Below are positions 1 through 11,817 of a stretch of DNA of 64,000 nucleotides, piece by piece. The stretch lies in NCBI RefSeq assembly GCF_905171775.1, contig NC_053492.1, positions 295,531,934 to 295,595,933 of the forward strand, given 5' to 3'. The position numbers and the translations under genes are program-made. Below the pieces are notes generated by a model that saw only the letters and a list, made by a program, of their open reading frames with translations, was not told the DNA's origin and ran no database searches. Source of the stretch: Rana temporaria (Eukaryota > Chordata > Amphibia > Anura > Ranidae). Every line of letters starts with the position of its first letter. Position 1 is the stretch's first letter.

Positions 1-423
1 AAAAAAAACACTCGGCTAGATAAAGCTTAGTTCATCTATAATACATTTTGAATGCAAAATATTTTGAAAAACAAATAGAACATTTTAAATCGAATAGGAC
101 TTTCAAAATCTCATCCCAGCATAGTTACAAGATCTTTAGTTCTTGGAAGCTGTGTGTAGACCTAGATGTACATTGTCAGCTCACAATGCATTGTGGATTA
201 TACATTGTACAGGAATTGTCTGCTATTTTATCTGCCCTCAGCAGAGGGTGCTGTGTGAATGTGCAAAAGGACATAATGCTAGTGTCTTACAAACACACAA
301 ATACACACAAATACAGTTCTCTTGTGCAGGACAGTACAGACTGAATAAATGGTTCTCCATGGTATATGATTGTACCCTACAGTGCAGCACATAACTGCTA
401 TTAATCCCACATTTTAATAAGGA

Positions 424-748
424 CCTGTTTACACCACATGCAGTGCTTTTTTTCTGCATAAAAAATGCATGGGAAGTAGGTTATATGGGTTCCACTGGCA
501 TAGTTCACACCAGTGCAGTGCGTTCCAGTAAAAAAAAAAAAAAAAGTACAACATGCTCTTTTTTTTCTGCAAATAACTTGGTAAAAGGCATAAAAAAATG
601 CACCAGACTCCAGCACAGTGAAAAAAAAAAAAAAAAAAAAAAAAAGCCAAATAAAAAGCACCTGGAAACGCATCAAAAACACGTTAAAAGTGTGCATGCA
701 AAAACGCATGCGGAATGGTTCTGGAGAACTTTTTGTGGTGTGAACAGG
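424..748. mobile_element. short inverted-repeat element with A-runs
   Basis: The ends are near-identical inverted repeats: CCTGTTTACACCAC at the left and GTGGTGTGAACAGG at the right, 13 of 14 matching. The interior is A-rich with two long A-runs. It has no coding capacity. It looks like a MITE; the family is unknown. Confidence 0.55.
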
Positions 749-1440
749 CACTCGTGTGATCCGTCGCAATTAAGTGCTGTAACATGCTGCTGTGCAGTTT
801 ATATGAAAAAGAATAATCTGCTTTGTCAGGGATTGATTTTATTAGTGTGATGGGGCTACTGAAACTAGTATGTGTGTGCTCCGTTCATAAGGCAGCCAAT
901 TAATTTCAACGGACTGCCCTACACACTTGGCAAAGTAGCTTGCCAATAAATGAAATGCACACATCTTCCATGTCCTTTGTGAATGTGCACAAAATTACAC
1001 AATTCTGCATACATTGGCACAATACACTTGAATGCAGGCTTGCTGCCAAGATGTCTTAAAGACTGGACGTAAATATCATAGAACTATTAAAGAGAAGCTC
1101 AAAGATTTCAAGTTTGGATGCATAAGCCATGTACAAACAAGTTTCATTACTAAAGTTGTACTAAAGGCAAAATCAAAAATGGCATATATGATGCAGGCTG
1201 TCACTAGCAACAACAAAAAAGGTCACCCTGTAACTTTCTTTTTTTTTTTTTTTTTTACTTATTTGGTCACTCTGTAAATCTCTCTGTACAAATCATCACT
1301 CACCATTTCAAAATGCATTTGAAATATCTTGGGTAATGGGTCTTGATCCTTGTGGATCGACAACTGGTAAATTTTTTCCTAATAAAATCGACATGCACAT
1401 GGTGCACTGACATGTCCTAGAAGCTTGTGGGCAGAAAGGG
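749..1440. other. unannotated intron or downstream sequence
   Basis: A/T-rich single-copy-looking sequence with a T-run near 1238-1256. I see no exon, RNA gene or recognisable element. Positions 1-423 are similar. Confidence 0.4.
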
Positions 1441-1574
1441 AGAACTTCCGCTCTAAACACCTAGGTAACCGGAGCAGAAATGGGTGCAGGTAGCTGCTAA
1501 AACTAGTAAAAAGCCCACACCCAAAAAAAAAAAAAGTGTGTTAAAGTGAAAGTTTCCTTTTAGAGCGAAGTTCC
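1441..1574. mobile_element. short element of the AGAACTTCCGCTCTAAA type
   Basis: Inverted ends AGAACTTCCGCTCTAAA and TTTAGAGCGAAGTT bound a 134-base block. Similar TTCCGCTTTAA-type ends occur at 2112, 21775 and 54520 in this window, so it belongs to a dispersed family. Confidence 0.45.
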
Positions 1575-2111
1575 ACCTTAAATAGAGTACATAGGTGGCC
1601 ATTAAGGAGTGTTATATCTCTATGGAATAAATGAGTGATATTCCTTTTTGAATGTGACATTGCTCCAATAGAACCATTTGCACTGGAAATGTATTTACAA
1701 AGCTGTTAGATTTTCTATTCAGAAGACGTCATTAACCTAAGAGATTTATTGTCCGATAGAAGGAGCGTCAGTACTTCTTGTAACTTCGTTTTTTTCAATT
1801 GTTAAACTTAAGTTGTTTATGCATTTTATGGGTGCATTTTAAAATACACATATTTTAGACCTAAAGATTAGTTAAAATCCAAAATGAAAATAAAGAATTA
1901 AAAAGAAAAACATTTATTTTAGTGCACACAAACACAATACTCAATTTTTCGCAAAATAAAAAAGATGAGGTTACGTTGAGTAAACAGATACCCAAAATGT
2001 TAAGCCGTCGAATTGTGCATGTCTGTGAAATGGTGACAAACTTCGGTATCCAAAATTGTAAAAAAGGTCACAGCTTTAAAGTGGTTCTAAAGGCAGAAGT
2101 TTTTCTTTAAC

Positions 2112-2560
2112 TTAAAGCGGAGTTCCGCCCAAAAATGGAATTTCCACTTTTCAGAATCCTCCCCCCCCCCCTCCGGTGTCACATTTGTCTAATACAGGTA
2201 TTTGCTCCCAATGGATATCTAAGCCACATCTGGCGCCTCCTCTGTATTCTGGGAGACACACAGGTCCCAGAAGACAGCAAGGACCATTCAGATTGCGCAA
2301 CTCGCGCATGCGCAGTAGGGAACCAGGAAGTGAAGCCGCAAGGCTTCACTTCCTGATTCCCTTACCGAAGATGGGGGGTGGCAGCACCTGAGAGCCAAGG
2401 GACAGATCGGCTTTGGGTGCCGACATCGCAGGCGCCCTGGACAGGGGAGTGTGGCAGTGTGGCCAGGGGACATTTTTATTAAAAAAAAATAGAAAACAAA
2501 GGTAACTTATATTACCACCTGATTTATGAAAAAAATGCACTTTAAACCCAGATGACAATG
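2112..2560. mobile_element. dispersed element, GGAGTTCCGCCC-type end
   Basis: It begins TTAAAGCGGAGTTCCGCCC, the same kind of end as at 21775 (AAAGCGGAGCTTCACCC). The interior has a C-run at 2160-2171 and a GC-rich segment with a short hairpin (GAAGTGAAGCC / GGCTTCACTTC near 2327-2355). Non-coding. The right end is uncertain. Confidence 0.5.
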
Positions 2561-2600
2561 GGATCCCTGGCTGTTATTTTAAACTGAAGAAAAGATGAAA

Positions 2601-2937
2601 GTGGTCACAGCGCACATGTTAATAAAAACATGTATCCATTTATTGCACAACATAAGTAAACACTTGCATTCAAGTAAACAAGATTCCAGACCCACTAAAG
2701 GGATGTGAAGATAGCAATGTCTACGGGCTCCTAGGACCAAGAAAGCAGGCATGGGGAAGTAAAGGGGTATGTACAGGGGTCCGGAATCTTGTGCATGACA
2801 GATGCTTGCCAGTTCACTGTACTCAGCTCTCCTCTGTTCCAAGCGCAAGCAGAACTTTATTTACTTGAACGTATTTGTTTACTTATGTTGTGCAATAAAT
2901 GGATACATGCCTTTATTAACGTGTGTGCTGTGGCCAC
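2601..2937. mobile_element. hairpin (foldback) element, ~85-bp arms
   Basis: The arm 2601-2686 and the arm 2852-2937 are inverted copies (GTGGTCACAGCGCACATGTT against AACGTGTGTGCTGTGGCCAC) with several mismatches, separated by about 165 bases. No transposase. Most likely an old foldback-type element. Confidence 0.6.
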
Positions 2938-3510
2938 ATTCATGTTTTCTGCATACCCACGAGGATCTTCCCAGATCTGATGAACACTGCTGCACTGTAA
3001 TTCAAGCTCCGACTCACCTTTTCACCCATCCCTCTGCTCATCCATCTCTGTGGGATATCCTGCTCTCCTGCCCTCCTCTTTGATAAGACTGCTGGCTATT
3101 TCAACAAAGCTCATTTTATCAGCTGGATCCCTGACTTTTCAGTCTCTTCCTCTACCATTACCAAGTTCTTTTTCAGATAGATTATCATTTTGCACACATA
3201 ACACTATTATTATCATCATCGTTATTATCTATAAGAAATCTTTTCTGATGTGTCTGATCTCATGAGCACAGAGAGATTACTTTTTCTTTTTAGATTTTCT
3301 ATTTTAAAATGAAGCTCGTTTTAACAGTCTGTAAGAAAGTTGCTGAAGGCATTGTAATTGCTTTGTAAGAGCTTTCTGTACACACTGTTCTTGTATAAGC
3401 TGAAGCCCATGTGCACAAGGCCTACAGGTCCACACTCTGAGCTGAGATATTCAAATCTGGTTCTCAATATCCCATATACAAACGAAAGTCTGTATGTACA
3501 AGGCCCTTTA

Positions 3511-3728
3511 GCCCTGGTTCACACTGGTGCGTTTTGACAATTGTTGGCAATGGCACTGTCCTAATCGGTGCGACGCCGATTTTAAAAATTTGTTTCTCTA
3601 CTACATTTTGCCCCCGTGTTTTACATTGACATCTGTGCAGAAATCGGGACTGTCAAGCGGAAGTGAAATTGTGCGAGTTCAACTGAACTCGCGCGGCTTC
3701 ATTCCCACAGCCCAGTGTGAACCTGGCC
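3511..3728. mobile_element. MITE with GCCCTGGTTCACACTGG ends
   Basis: The left end GCCCTGGTTCACACTGG and the right end CCAGTGTGAACCTGGCC are inverted repeats. A second copy of the same family, with a very similar interior including the GACATCTGTGCAGAAA segment, lies at 31150-31395. Confidence 0.6.
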
Positions 3729-4573
3729 TTAAGGTTATTTATATGTCTTGGAAATCAAGATAATTAATCCAATTGGCCACATTTGTTTCCAATCTCTCTA
3801 CTCCAGTTTTTTTTCCTCTCTCAAGAAACAGCCTTATTGGCGTAGTTCTATCATTACTCTGACGCCCCAAAAGCAATCTTTCACTGTGTTGGTAACTGGG
3901 TATGAATGAAATATCTGCATGACCCAAAGACTCCAAACACAAGGTCTGCTGCTCGATTTAGGATTGCAATATACAGGCTGTAAACTTCTTCTATAGATAA
4001 GCACTTTTCAGCTACTGATCTATCTGTTCATTGTAGTCTTCCAATTACACAAATACCAAGGATTTAGATACACAAATTGACATTTTCCGGGTTGTTTTAA
4101 ATAAAATACTGTTGCATTTTATTAACTACCGTATATACTCTAGTATAAGCCAAGTTTTTCAGCCCATTTTTTTAGGCTGAAAAACTCCCTTCGGCTTATA
4201 CATGAGTCAGCAGTAAAACAGCGGGTCTGCCGCTGTGTAATCCATAAGCAGCCATACCTTTTCATTAGTAGAACAGCGTGTGCCTGCCGCTGTATAATCC
4301 AGTTGGTTCACTGTCCATTGTAAGACAGCCCCGCTTCCTCCTCGTCTGTGATAGGCAGAACACTGATACAGTTTCCCAGCATTGTATCAGTGTTCCTCTA
4401 TCATGGATGGACAAGGAGGAGGCGGGGCTTTCTTACAATGGACGGCCGAACAGACTGAATTATACAGCGACAGACACACGCTGTTTTACTAATGAATAGG
4501 TACAGCTGCATATGGATTACACAGCGGCAGTCACAATGTTTTATTGCTGACTGTGAGAGACTGCATATGTGGG

Positions 4574-5176
4574 CACAGTGAGGGACTGCAACCGGAAACA
4601 GTGAGGGACTGCAACCGGAAACAGTGAGGGACTGCAACCGGGAACAGTGAGGGACTGCAACCGGGAACAGTGAGGGACTGCAACCGGGAACAGTGAGGGA
4701 CTGCAACCGGGAACAGTGAGGGACTGCAACCGGGAACAGTGAGGGACTGCAACCGGGAACAGTGAGGGACTGCAACCGGGAACAGTGAGGGACTGCAACC
4801 GGGAACAGTGAGGGACTGCAACCGGGAACAGTGAGGGACTGCAACCGGGAACAGTGAGGGACTGCAACCGGGAACAGTGAGGGACTGCAACCGGGAACAG
4901 TGAGGGACTGCAACCGGGAACAGTGAGGGACTGCAACCGGGAACAGTGAGAGACTGCAACCGGGAACAGTGAGAGACTGCAACCGGGAACAGTGAGAGAC
5001 TGCAACCGGGAACAGTGAGAGACTGCAACCGGGAACAGTGAGAGACTGCAACCGGGAACAGTGAGAGACTGCAACCGGGAACAGTGAGAGACTGCAACCG
5101 GGAACAGTGAGAGACTGCAACTGGGAACAGTGAGAGACTGCAACTGGGAACAGTGAGAGACTGCAACTGAGAACAG
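4574..5176. repeat. 23-bp minisatellite, about 26 copies
   Basis: The unit is CAGTGAGGGACTGCAACCGG plus GAA, 23 bases. Copies change in order along the array: the first two have CCGGAA, the middle ones CCGGGAA with GAGGGACT, the right-hand third GAGAGACT, and the last ones CAACTGGGAA. The 23-base period makes long open frames on the minus strand by chance, because three units give 69 bases. Confidence 0.95.
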
Positions 5177-5235
5177 CGATGCTGCAGATGGGCATTGTTT
5201 TCCCAGTAGCTGCTGCATTTTCCCACCCTAGGCTT

Positions 5236-5728
5236 AGGCCCCATACACACCATAGAATCCATCCGCAGATAAATCCCAGCAAATGGGTTTCTGCGGATAG
5301 ATCCTATGGTGTGTACACGCCAGCGGATCTTTATCCGCGGATAAATCTCCCCTGGGATGGATTTCCAGCAGATGAATATTTGCTGACATGCTCAACAAAT
5401 CCATCTGCTGAAGTCCATCCCAACGGATGGATCCGCTCGTCTGTACAGACTCACCGGATCCATCCGTCCAAAGGGATTCCCCCCACGCGTCGTAATGATT
5501 TGACGCATGCGTGAAATTCCTTATATGACAGCGTCGCGCCCGTCGCTGCGTCATAATCGCGGCGACGGCGCGACACGTCATCGCCAGAGGATTTCCGCGC
5601 GGATTTCAATGCGATGGTGAGTACACTCCATCGCATAGAAATCTGCGGAAATCTTTGAGAGGATTTATCCGTGGAAACGGTCCGCTGGACCGTATCCGCG
5701 GATAAATTCTCTCGTGTGTATGGGGCCT
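5236..5728. mobile_element. PIF/Harbinger-like MITE, TTA duplication
   Basis: The ends GGCCCCATACACAC and GTGTGTATGGGGCC are perfect inverted repeats flanked on both sides by TTA, the 3-base target usual for PIF/Harbinger elements. The interior is rich in GGAT(C)C/GCGGAT inverted blocks. Similar TACACAC-ended pieces occur at 7697, 9595, 13405 and 30866. Confidence 0.65.
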
Positions 5729-5810
5729 TAAACTCGAGTCAATATGTTTTCCCAGTTTTTTGTGGTAAAATTAGCTGCCTCAGCTTATATTTGGGTCGGC
5801 TTATACGGTA

Positions 5811-6476
5811 TATAATTAGCTTAAAATTATGTTCGTCAAACTGACCAAGCACAAAAAAAAAACCTTGAGAGAAAAAATGCACTAGTAGCTCTTTAGTTTA
5901 ATGGGGGTTGTCTGGGAATATTAAAAATCTGTAAAAAAAAAAAAATTCTCTCTACATATGAGTAATTTCTATGTCGAAAAGAAATCGACAATATGTGAAA
6001 ATTTGGCACTAGAAACACCAGACTTTCACATACGTCGCGGTCTTATTTTTAGGATTTGCATCCAAAACAAAGCTCTCCCGCTGCTTGCCTGAACCCTGTG
6101 AGACGACGCAGTGATGCAAAAGGGTATTGCTGATGCACCACTAAATAAACAAACATGAGTAATAGAACAATGTGGGGATCTTTAGTGGCGTGAGAAAACA
6201 ACTCAAAGTGAGTGTGAGAAGCCTCCTAAACTCTCGACGAGTTACAAGTGAAATGTCTCACACAAGTTGAAGTTCATCTCATCAGATACACACAGTCGAC
6301 ACCTGTGAGGAAATTCGTTTGAAGAATCAGAATTCAATATTCAACAGTCAGTATCAGTATGACAGAACATTACAGTTTCAGGTGCAAACAGAACTTTCAG
6401 AAGTGATTGCTGGGCCAAAACGCACGCAGCAATAAAAATAAGAGATTGTTCTTCGATAGCAAGTAGATTTGCTTAC
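5811..6476. other. intron, nothing recognised
   Basis: No exon of HBS1L domain 2/3, no RNA gene and no clear element is seen here. There is an A-run at 5935-5944. Confidence 0.4.
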
Positions 6477-6581
6477 CTTTTACTGTGCATGTTTCATTAG
6501 GTGGCATGGCTAGTATGCGGTCACCTGTTTGTATGTAGCCAGCTTCTATTTTGCCAGTCACACAAAATCCAGAGCCTTGAT
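6477..6581 (-). CDS. HBS1L: HBS1L exon, domain 2 (GSGFCVTGKIEAGYIQ)
   Basis: This 105-base exon encodes DQGSGFCVTGKIEAGYIQ then TGDRILAMPPNETCTVKG, the core of domain 2, with acceptor TTAG and donor AAAG|GTAAGC. It is the last HBS1L exon recognised; the following block that begins ITLHDEPVDW in relatives was searched for by eye on the minus strand from 1 to 6476 and not found. It therefore marks the 3' limit of the gene within this window. Confidence 0.93.
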
Positions 6582-6875
6582 CTAAGTGAACAAAGATAAT
6601 GTTATAGATAAGGCTGCCTAAATACATAACAAGTTGAATGTTCTGGGCATCACTGAAGATAATTTGATCTTGTGGGGGGGGGGGGGGACACAATTATCTA
6701 AAGGCTCTGAATATTGATCGGTTCAATAGAAACCGTTAAGGCCTCATGCACACTGGGCATAAAAAAATATATCTTGCTTATATAGGTGTTTGGTGTTTTT
6801 TCGTTCAGTCTGTAAGCCTGGTTGAAATCTTTACCGTTTGCTAATGAACCGTTTCTGCAATGCATTTTGCATATT

Positions 6876-7225
6876 TTAACCACTTCAGCCCCGGAAGGCC
6901 ATGTTTTGCGATACGGCACTGCGTTACTTTAACTGACAATTGCGCGGTAGTGCAACTATGCACTCAAATAAAATGTATGTCCTTTTTTTCCCCCCCACAA
7001 ATAGAGCTTTATTTTGCTGGTATTTGATCACCACTGCACTGCGGTTTTTATTTTTTGCTCTATAAACAATTTTTTTTTAACTTTCTGCTAGAAAACATTC
7101 CCAATAAAAAAAAAAAGTTAAACAATTGAATTTCTTCATAAATTTAGGCCAATATACATTCTGCTACATATTTTTGATAAAAAAAATCCCAAGCAGCATA
7201 TATTGATTGGTTTGCGCAAAAGTTA
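6876..7225. mobile_element. truncated TTAA-type (piggyBac-like) non-autonomous element
   Basis: It begins TTAACCACTTCAGCCC and continues with the CTTTAACTGACAATTGCGCGG, AAATAGAGCTTT and TTTGCGCAAAAGTTA blocks that recur in the elements at 28877, 46704, 51722 and 56212. The right end is missing after about 7225. Confidence 0.65.
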
Positions 7226-7696
7226 AGCCTGGGAGGTGCTTTCTGTGTGGAGGATGGATACACTGGAGGAAAAGAGAGGTGGTGTTTCAGCTTAGAAACA
7301 CAAGTCCTCACTTTTGCTACCTGACAGATCAGCAGTTTGCCTTGTTTACATAGGCAGACTGCTGCTTCGTCTCTCCTCTCCTCCCTATGGAGTCACACAG
7401 AGTTCTGGCATATTGCCAATAATTGTCCTCTGCTCTACAGGGCAGAATAAAAAAAGGGGGTACCCAACCTGCAGTGGTGCAAGGTACAGATAATATTCTT
7501 GTGGATCTCCCGATTTCCAAATATTTAGAAAATGGCCATAATTCTTGATCCAGGTATCCTTGACATAACAGAATATAGACCATAGCTGCTAGTTATGAGT
7601 CACGCTAGAGTTTTTCCTACCTGAATCTTCAGCAGCGCTAAATTACTTTTGCCACAGCTTCACAGGCCTCATGCCACCAATTCAAAACTAAATTCA

Positions 7697-8086
7697 TAAT
7701 GCCGCGCACACACAAACAGATTTTCCTTTGGAAAAAACCTGGATGTTTTTTCCAACGGAATTCCGCTCAAGCTTGGCTTGCATACACACAATCACACAAA
7801 ATTCCGACCGTCAAGAACGCGGTGGTGTACAACACGACGACGAGCCGAGAAAATTTTAGTTCAATGCTTCTGAGCATGCATTGACTTGATCCTGAGCATG
7901 CATGGTTTTTGGTGCGTTGGAATTGCATCCAGATGAACTGATTTTCCGATATAAATTTTTTCCGTCTGAAAAATAGAGAACCTGCTCTCTAATTCCGACA
8001 GAAAAAGTCTGATGGGGCATACACACAGTCAGAATATCCGACGAAAAGCTCCCATCGGAAATTCAGACCGCGTGTATGCGGCATTA
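7697..8086. mobile_element. MITE with TAATGCCGCGCACAC ends
   Basis: The left end TAATGCCGCGCACACA and right end TGTATGCGGCATTA are inverted repeats with two mismatches. The interior holds GAGCATGCATTGACTTGATC-like sequence that is shared with the piece at 30866-31148. Non-coding. Confidence 0.6.
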
Positions 8087-8661
8087 GGCTCAATTTACAA
8101 AGCTTTAATAGAAAAATCAATGTCTACTTTAGCCATGTGATTGTGATCTAAAGTCACATCATACACTTTCATGTTCTAACATCAGCACTTTAACAGCAAT
8201 ACAAACAATGGCTATTTTTGGCATTCCAATATAAATCTCCTTTCGTCTTGTGAGTGTGGTCTGTCTGCTGGTCATCTCCTTCAAAAACTGGTTTATGACA
8301 GTAAGTAAAGGATCTTCATATGGATTTTAGATGTAACAAAATTCTGCAAAATAGATCCAGTGGTAGTGGCAAGTTGCACTTAGTACCATATGCAATTGCC
8401 ACTGGATCTAGAACTGATGAACCAAGGTAGACTTACTTTATGACTGCAATTAATGTAGGACAAACACCCTGGCATTTCATTAGTCACACATACAAATACA
8501 AAAACAGGTGATAATTTCAAATCTGAAGACTTTTTCAAGCCAGAGCATTGATACTACCTGATGGACTAAAGTCACTTAAAAAGTATTACTTGGTGGTGCG
8601 GTTTCTCTTTACAGCTAGAGGCCTGCCCATACAAGTGGTGTGTGTGTGTGTAAAAACGTAC

Positions 8662-8730
8662 CTTTGAAAACATCTGATGCACACAGTCTAAAGGGTTTAT
8701 CTGTGGACCGCTGTGGGGCTTTAAAGGAAT
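8662..8730 (-). CDS. HBS1L: HBS1L exon, start of beta-barrel domain 2
   Basis: This 69-base exon encodes DSFKPPQRSTDKPFRLCASDV and then FK. The PPQR..DKPFR element is the linker into the EF1A-like domain 2. Phase 1 in and phase 1 out agree with both neighbours, and the donor is AAAG|GTACG. A (TG)n tract lies just past the donor at 8636-8651. Confidence 0.92.
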
Positions 8731-8951
8731 CTGCATAGGAGAATCAAACCAATTAGTTTTCATATAATACACAACGATCAATATAACAAAACGCCAGTGT
8801 ACTGTACTTTTGTATTTTTTATTACACCAATATCCAGCAAAAAAGTAGCCTACAAGTATTTTCTGAAAACAAGGAGGATCATTAAATCTCAACTACAAGA
8901 TCACTCCATACCTATAATATACTTAAAATACTTCAATTAGACTCCTATTTA

Positions 8952-9213
8952 AAAGGGGTTGTAAAAGTTTGTTTTTTATTTTCTAAATGGGTTACTTTAG
9001 GCTAGTGCATTGTTGGTTCACTTACTTTACCTTCGATTTCCCTTCTAAATGTTTTTTTTCTTTGTCTGAATTTCTCACTTCCTTTTCCCCTCCTCAGTAA
9101 GCTTGGCCCCCATCATCCCAGCCATTCTGGCTGGGGGCTAGTCAGCGTGCTCGCCCCCTCCCTTGGGACTAAATCCCTGCGGGGGAGACGCTGTGAACGT
9201 TTACAACCCCTTT
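8952..9213. mobile_element. MITE with AAAGGGGTTGTAAA ends
   Basis: The ends AAAGGGGTTGTAAA and TTTACAACCCCTTT are inverted repeats bounding 262 bases with no coding capacity. A related end (TTTACAACCCCTTTAAAAG) is present near 47512-47530. Confidence 0.6.
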
Positions 9214-10380
9214 AGTAAGACAAACATACATGCTGGCTATTATGGGTTTCTGGGACTTGTAAATTGGCACTCCTCAAATAACCCTTGCTTAAAAAAAAAA
9301 AATGACATGATGATGAGGAATAGTAACATCTTCTGCAGGCTTTTACTACTCTCTGACCTTTACTAGCACATACCGCTGTGTCCATACAAATCGCTGCATC
9401 CCCATAGAGTAATATAGGCTGCCTACATGTAGCTCCAGATGCTTAAGGAAATGGCTCATTCACGCTCTACAGCCTATAGTGTGCACGCACATGAGGCCAA
9501 AAGAGCCAGTAAAATGGACATGAGTCCACAGAGGATTCTCCCAATAATTATATGACTAAAATTAATGAAGCACCTGGCTGTTACCTTAAAGCCCTGTACA
9601 CACGGACAAGATATCAGCCAGTTCAACAGAAAGCAGCCATCATTCGGCCCATGTGTACACCATCCTTGCTGGCTTCTGTCCAACGAGTATGCTGGAAAAC
9701 CAGAATCCGATCAGTGCTGACACCTGTGTTATGGGGAGGGCAGTTATCCTCTGGCAGAACACAATAGCTCAGAGGGGAGATCGATGTACCAACACTGCAT
9801 AGTTAGTACAGTGGCTCTTTACAAGCTCCTACGTTTTTTTCTCATAAAGCCTGCTGGGTTGAAAGAAAAAAAAAAAAAAACTGATAGTGTGTACCTAACA
9901 TAAGAATTGAGGGGAAAATCTACTATGGAACACAGACAGTACTAAAACCCTGACACAAGAGATTCTCTTTAAATAAGCTTCTATACAGAGCTCACATGGT
10001 AAAAAAAACAAAAAGGCATAAAAAACACTGCAACTCTCACATATTAGTCATGGAGGTACAAGGGGAGACATTTATCCAATTTTGCTGCACATCCAGGCAA
10101 TGCTAAATGCCTGGCCATGCTAAACTTGAGACAGACTTCTAGGATATTATTTAAGTGGTTTGCGTCATGAATTCCTATCTTAGCTGCTCTCAAGTAGCAC
10201 TGCAACAGTATAAAACCTGGCCCTGATCTGTGCAAATCTGGTTCAGCTGGCTGGCCAGAATAAAAGGCTCAGGGGCCACAAATGAACATAAACTACTGCA
10301 TAGAATCTGCTGTCAGGCAGCCTGATTTTCTTCTACATTAGTCCCTAATTTGCTTGATAATTCCCCTTTGAGGTTCTTAC
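9214..10380. other. HBS1L intron, mostly unrecognised
   Basis: Contains an A-run at 9867-9880 and a TGTACACACGGAC-type repeat piece near 9595-9770 resembling the TACACAC-ended MITEs. No other feature supported. Confidence 0.35.
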
Positions 10381-10498
10381 CAATTTGGTCAGTAAGGCAC
10401 GGTCCTTTATACCAGCTTGTCAGATCAGGTATTTGACTACATTTGGCCAGATTTTCTCCACTGAGGCCACTGGTAGGAACATAAAATACGTCACTGTC
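10381..10498 (-). CDS. HBS1L: HBS1L exon, G5 (TSGLSGENL)
   Basis: This 118-base exon contains VPTSGLSGENL, where SGL is the G5-like box that contacts the guanine base, and then SWYKGPCLTDQI, the typical end of the GTPase domain. It ends one base into a codon at GTAAGA. The middle (CSQIPDLTSW) differs more from the human protein than the other exons do, but the length is the same and there is no frame problem. The acceptor is TTTAG. Confidence 0.93.
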
Positions 10499-10889
10499 CT
10501 AAATAGGCAGAAAAAGATTAGTGTTCCTACTGCACTTATTATTTCAACGAGATACAGGTTAGTTGGTATTAATGTTTTATATCAATGAAAATCCAGTTGG
10601 TGTAAAACATAATATAATATATGACTGACTATATACTGAAGACATTTCCTATTTTAAAGTACTGAACTAAGTTACAGAATATCGACCACAGTTTATGCAT
10701 ACAACACTAAACATTAATTAAGATGAAAGCTGTGACCATTTTTACAATATGTAATTTTTCTATATGTGATCTCCATTTTATTTATAGGCTCTCTTTTTCT
10801 TCTGACTTTTCACTTCCACTTGGCCAAAAATAAGACCTTTTAAGAACAGCTCTGATGAATCCTTATTTCCACTATCTAGCAGTGGCAAT

Positions 10890-11368
10890 GTGTCCATAAG
10901 GGCGCACGGGCTCCGCCCCCTCTCTCCAGTCACCCCCTCTATGCCCAATGGATAAATTCATGCATAGCATGAATCTATCCATTGGCCGCAGCTGCCACCC
11001 ACTATTTGGGCACTGGAATTACATCGGAGGAGGGTATTTTTGAAGCACCTGATTAGAGCCATAGGCTCTAACAGGCGTAAAAAAAGGTGACCTGCGAGCG
11101 CCATGCATTTTCTAACAGGTGTGTTAGAAAAGCGAATGAATATTCACTGTCCTAACACTGAACCGCCTCTCCGCCAATCAGGTGCTCGGGTCTGTTACCC
11201 ATCACCTGATTGGCTGAAACGACAGGCGCTGTGATTAGACGCCTATCAGGAGGAGAGGACAGGAGGAGAGGACGGAAGGAGACACATGGAGGATTCTGCT
11301 GCCCCACCGAGACAGGGTAAGTGCCGGGCAGATGGCGAGCGGGCAGAGGGGTCACAGTGGTGGCGTTC
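10890..11368. repeat. GC-richer dispersed repeat beside the minisatellite
   Basis: This block contains a hairpin (AATGGATAAATTCATGCATA / AGCATGAATCTATCCATT, 10948-10984) and CAGGTGATGGG / ATCACCTGATT-type inverted pieces. It looks like a mobile-element fragment, and the 22-bp array directly follows it. Confidence 0.4.
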
Positions 11369-11500
11369 GATGGGCACACTGGCTGCAATTGATGGGCACA
11401 CTGGCTGCAATTGATGGGCACACTGGCTGCAATTGATGGGCACACTGGCTGCAATTGATGGGCACACTGGCTGCAATTGATGGGCACACTGGCTGCAATT
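11369..11500. repeat. 22-bp minisatellite, 6 exact-length copies
   Basis: The unit GATGGGCACACTGGCTGCAA plus TT is repeated six times over exactly 132 bases with almost no variation, which suggests recent expansion. It lies in an HBS1L intron. Confidence 0.95.
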
Positions 11501-11817
11501 GATGATATTACCAAGAAATGCCCAGATGTGGATAGGATAGCAGCTTCCCTCCACAGCTTTGTGTATAAATATGTGGGGAGAGGGGTTGTGTGTTGCCTGT
11601 ATGAACAACATCATATTACAAATGGTATGTCAGGACAATTTTACTCCATTACCCACTAAACTCCCCCATATCGATCTTTGAAATAAAATGACCTGTGGGT
11701 AAATCGTATGGGAAAAAAGCAAACATGACCAGGTCAGAATTCTACACTCATGCAGTCTGTGATCTGTAGATCAAAAGTATACGATAGTTGACAAACGTAA
11801 ATAAATGTTCATGCTAC

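Larger units (their letters stand above)
4127..5810. mobile_element. TA-flanked element containing a minisatellite and a nested MITE
   Basis: Ends TACCGTATATACTCTAGTAT and CTTATACGGTA are inverted, flanked by TA, and the subterminal AGTATAAGCC / GGCTTAT segments also mirror each other. Inside are the 23-bp minisatellite (4574-5176) and an independent MITE (5236-5728). No transposase gene. Probably a Tc1/mariner-type non-autonomous element enlarged by the array and the later insertion. Confidence 0.6.

Noticed and set aside
401..850. Open frames on both strands with poly-Phe or poly-Lys
   Set aside because: Caused by A/T homopolymer runs in a MITE.
4574..5176. CRISPR-like array
   Set aside because: Units are directly adjacent with no unique spacers, and the genome is clearly vertebrate.
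4401..5282. Long minus-strand open frame (293 codons) with Leu/Ser/Val/Cys repeats
   Set aside because: It is produced by the 23-bp minisatellite; three overlapping frames on the same strand are open for the same reason. No start context or family features.
1..6476. Further 3' HBS1L exons
   Set aside because: The expected continuation (ITLHDEPVDW block and later domain 3 blocks) was looked for on the minus strand and not found.
11152..11614. Open frames with NCSQCAHQLQPVCPSIAASV repeats
   Set aside because: Translation of the 22-bp minisatellite on the minus strand.
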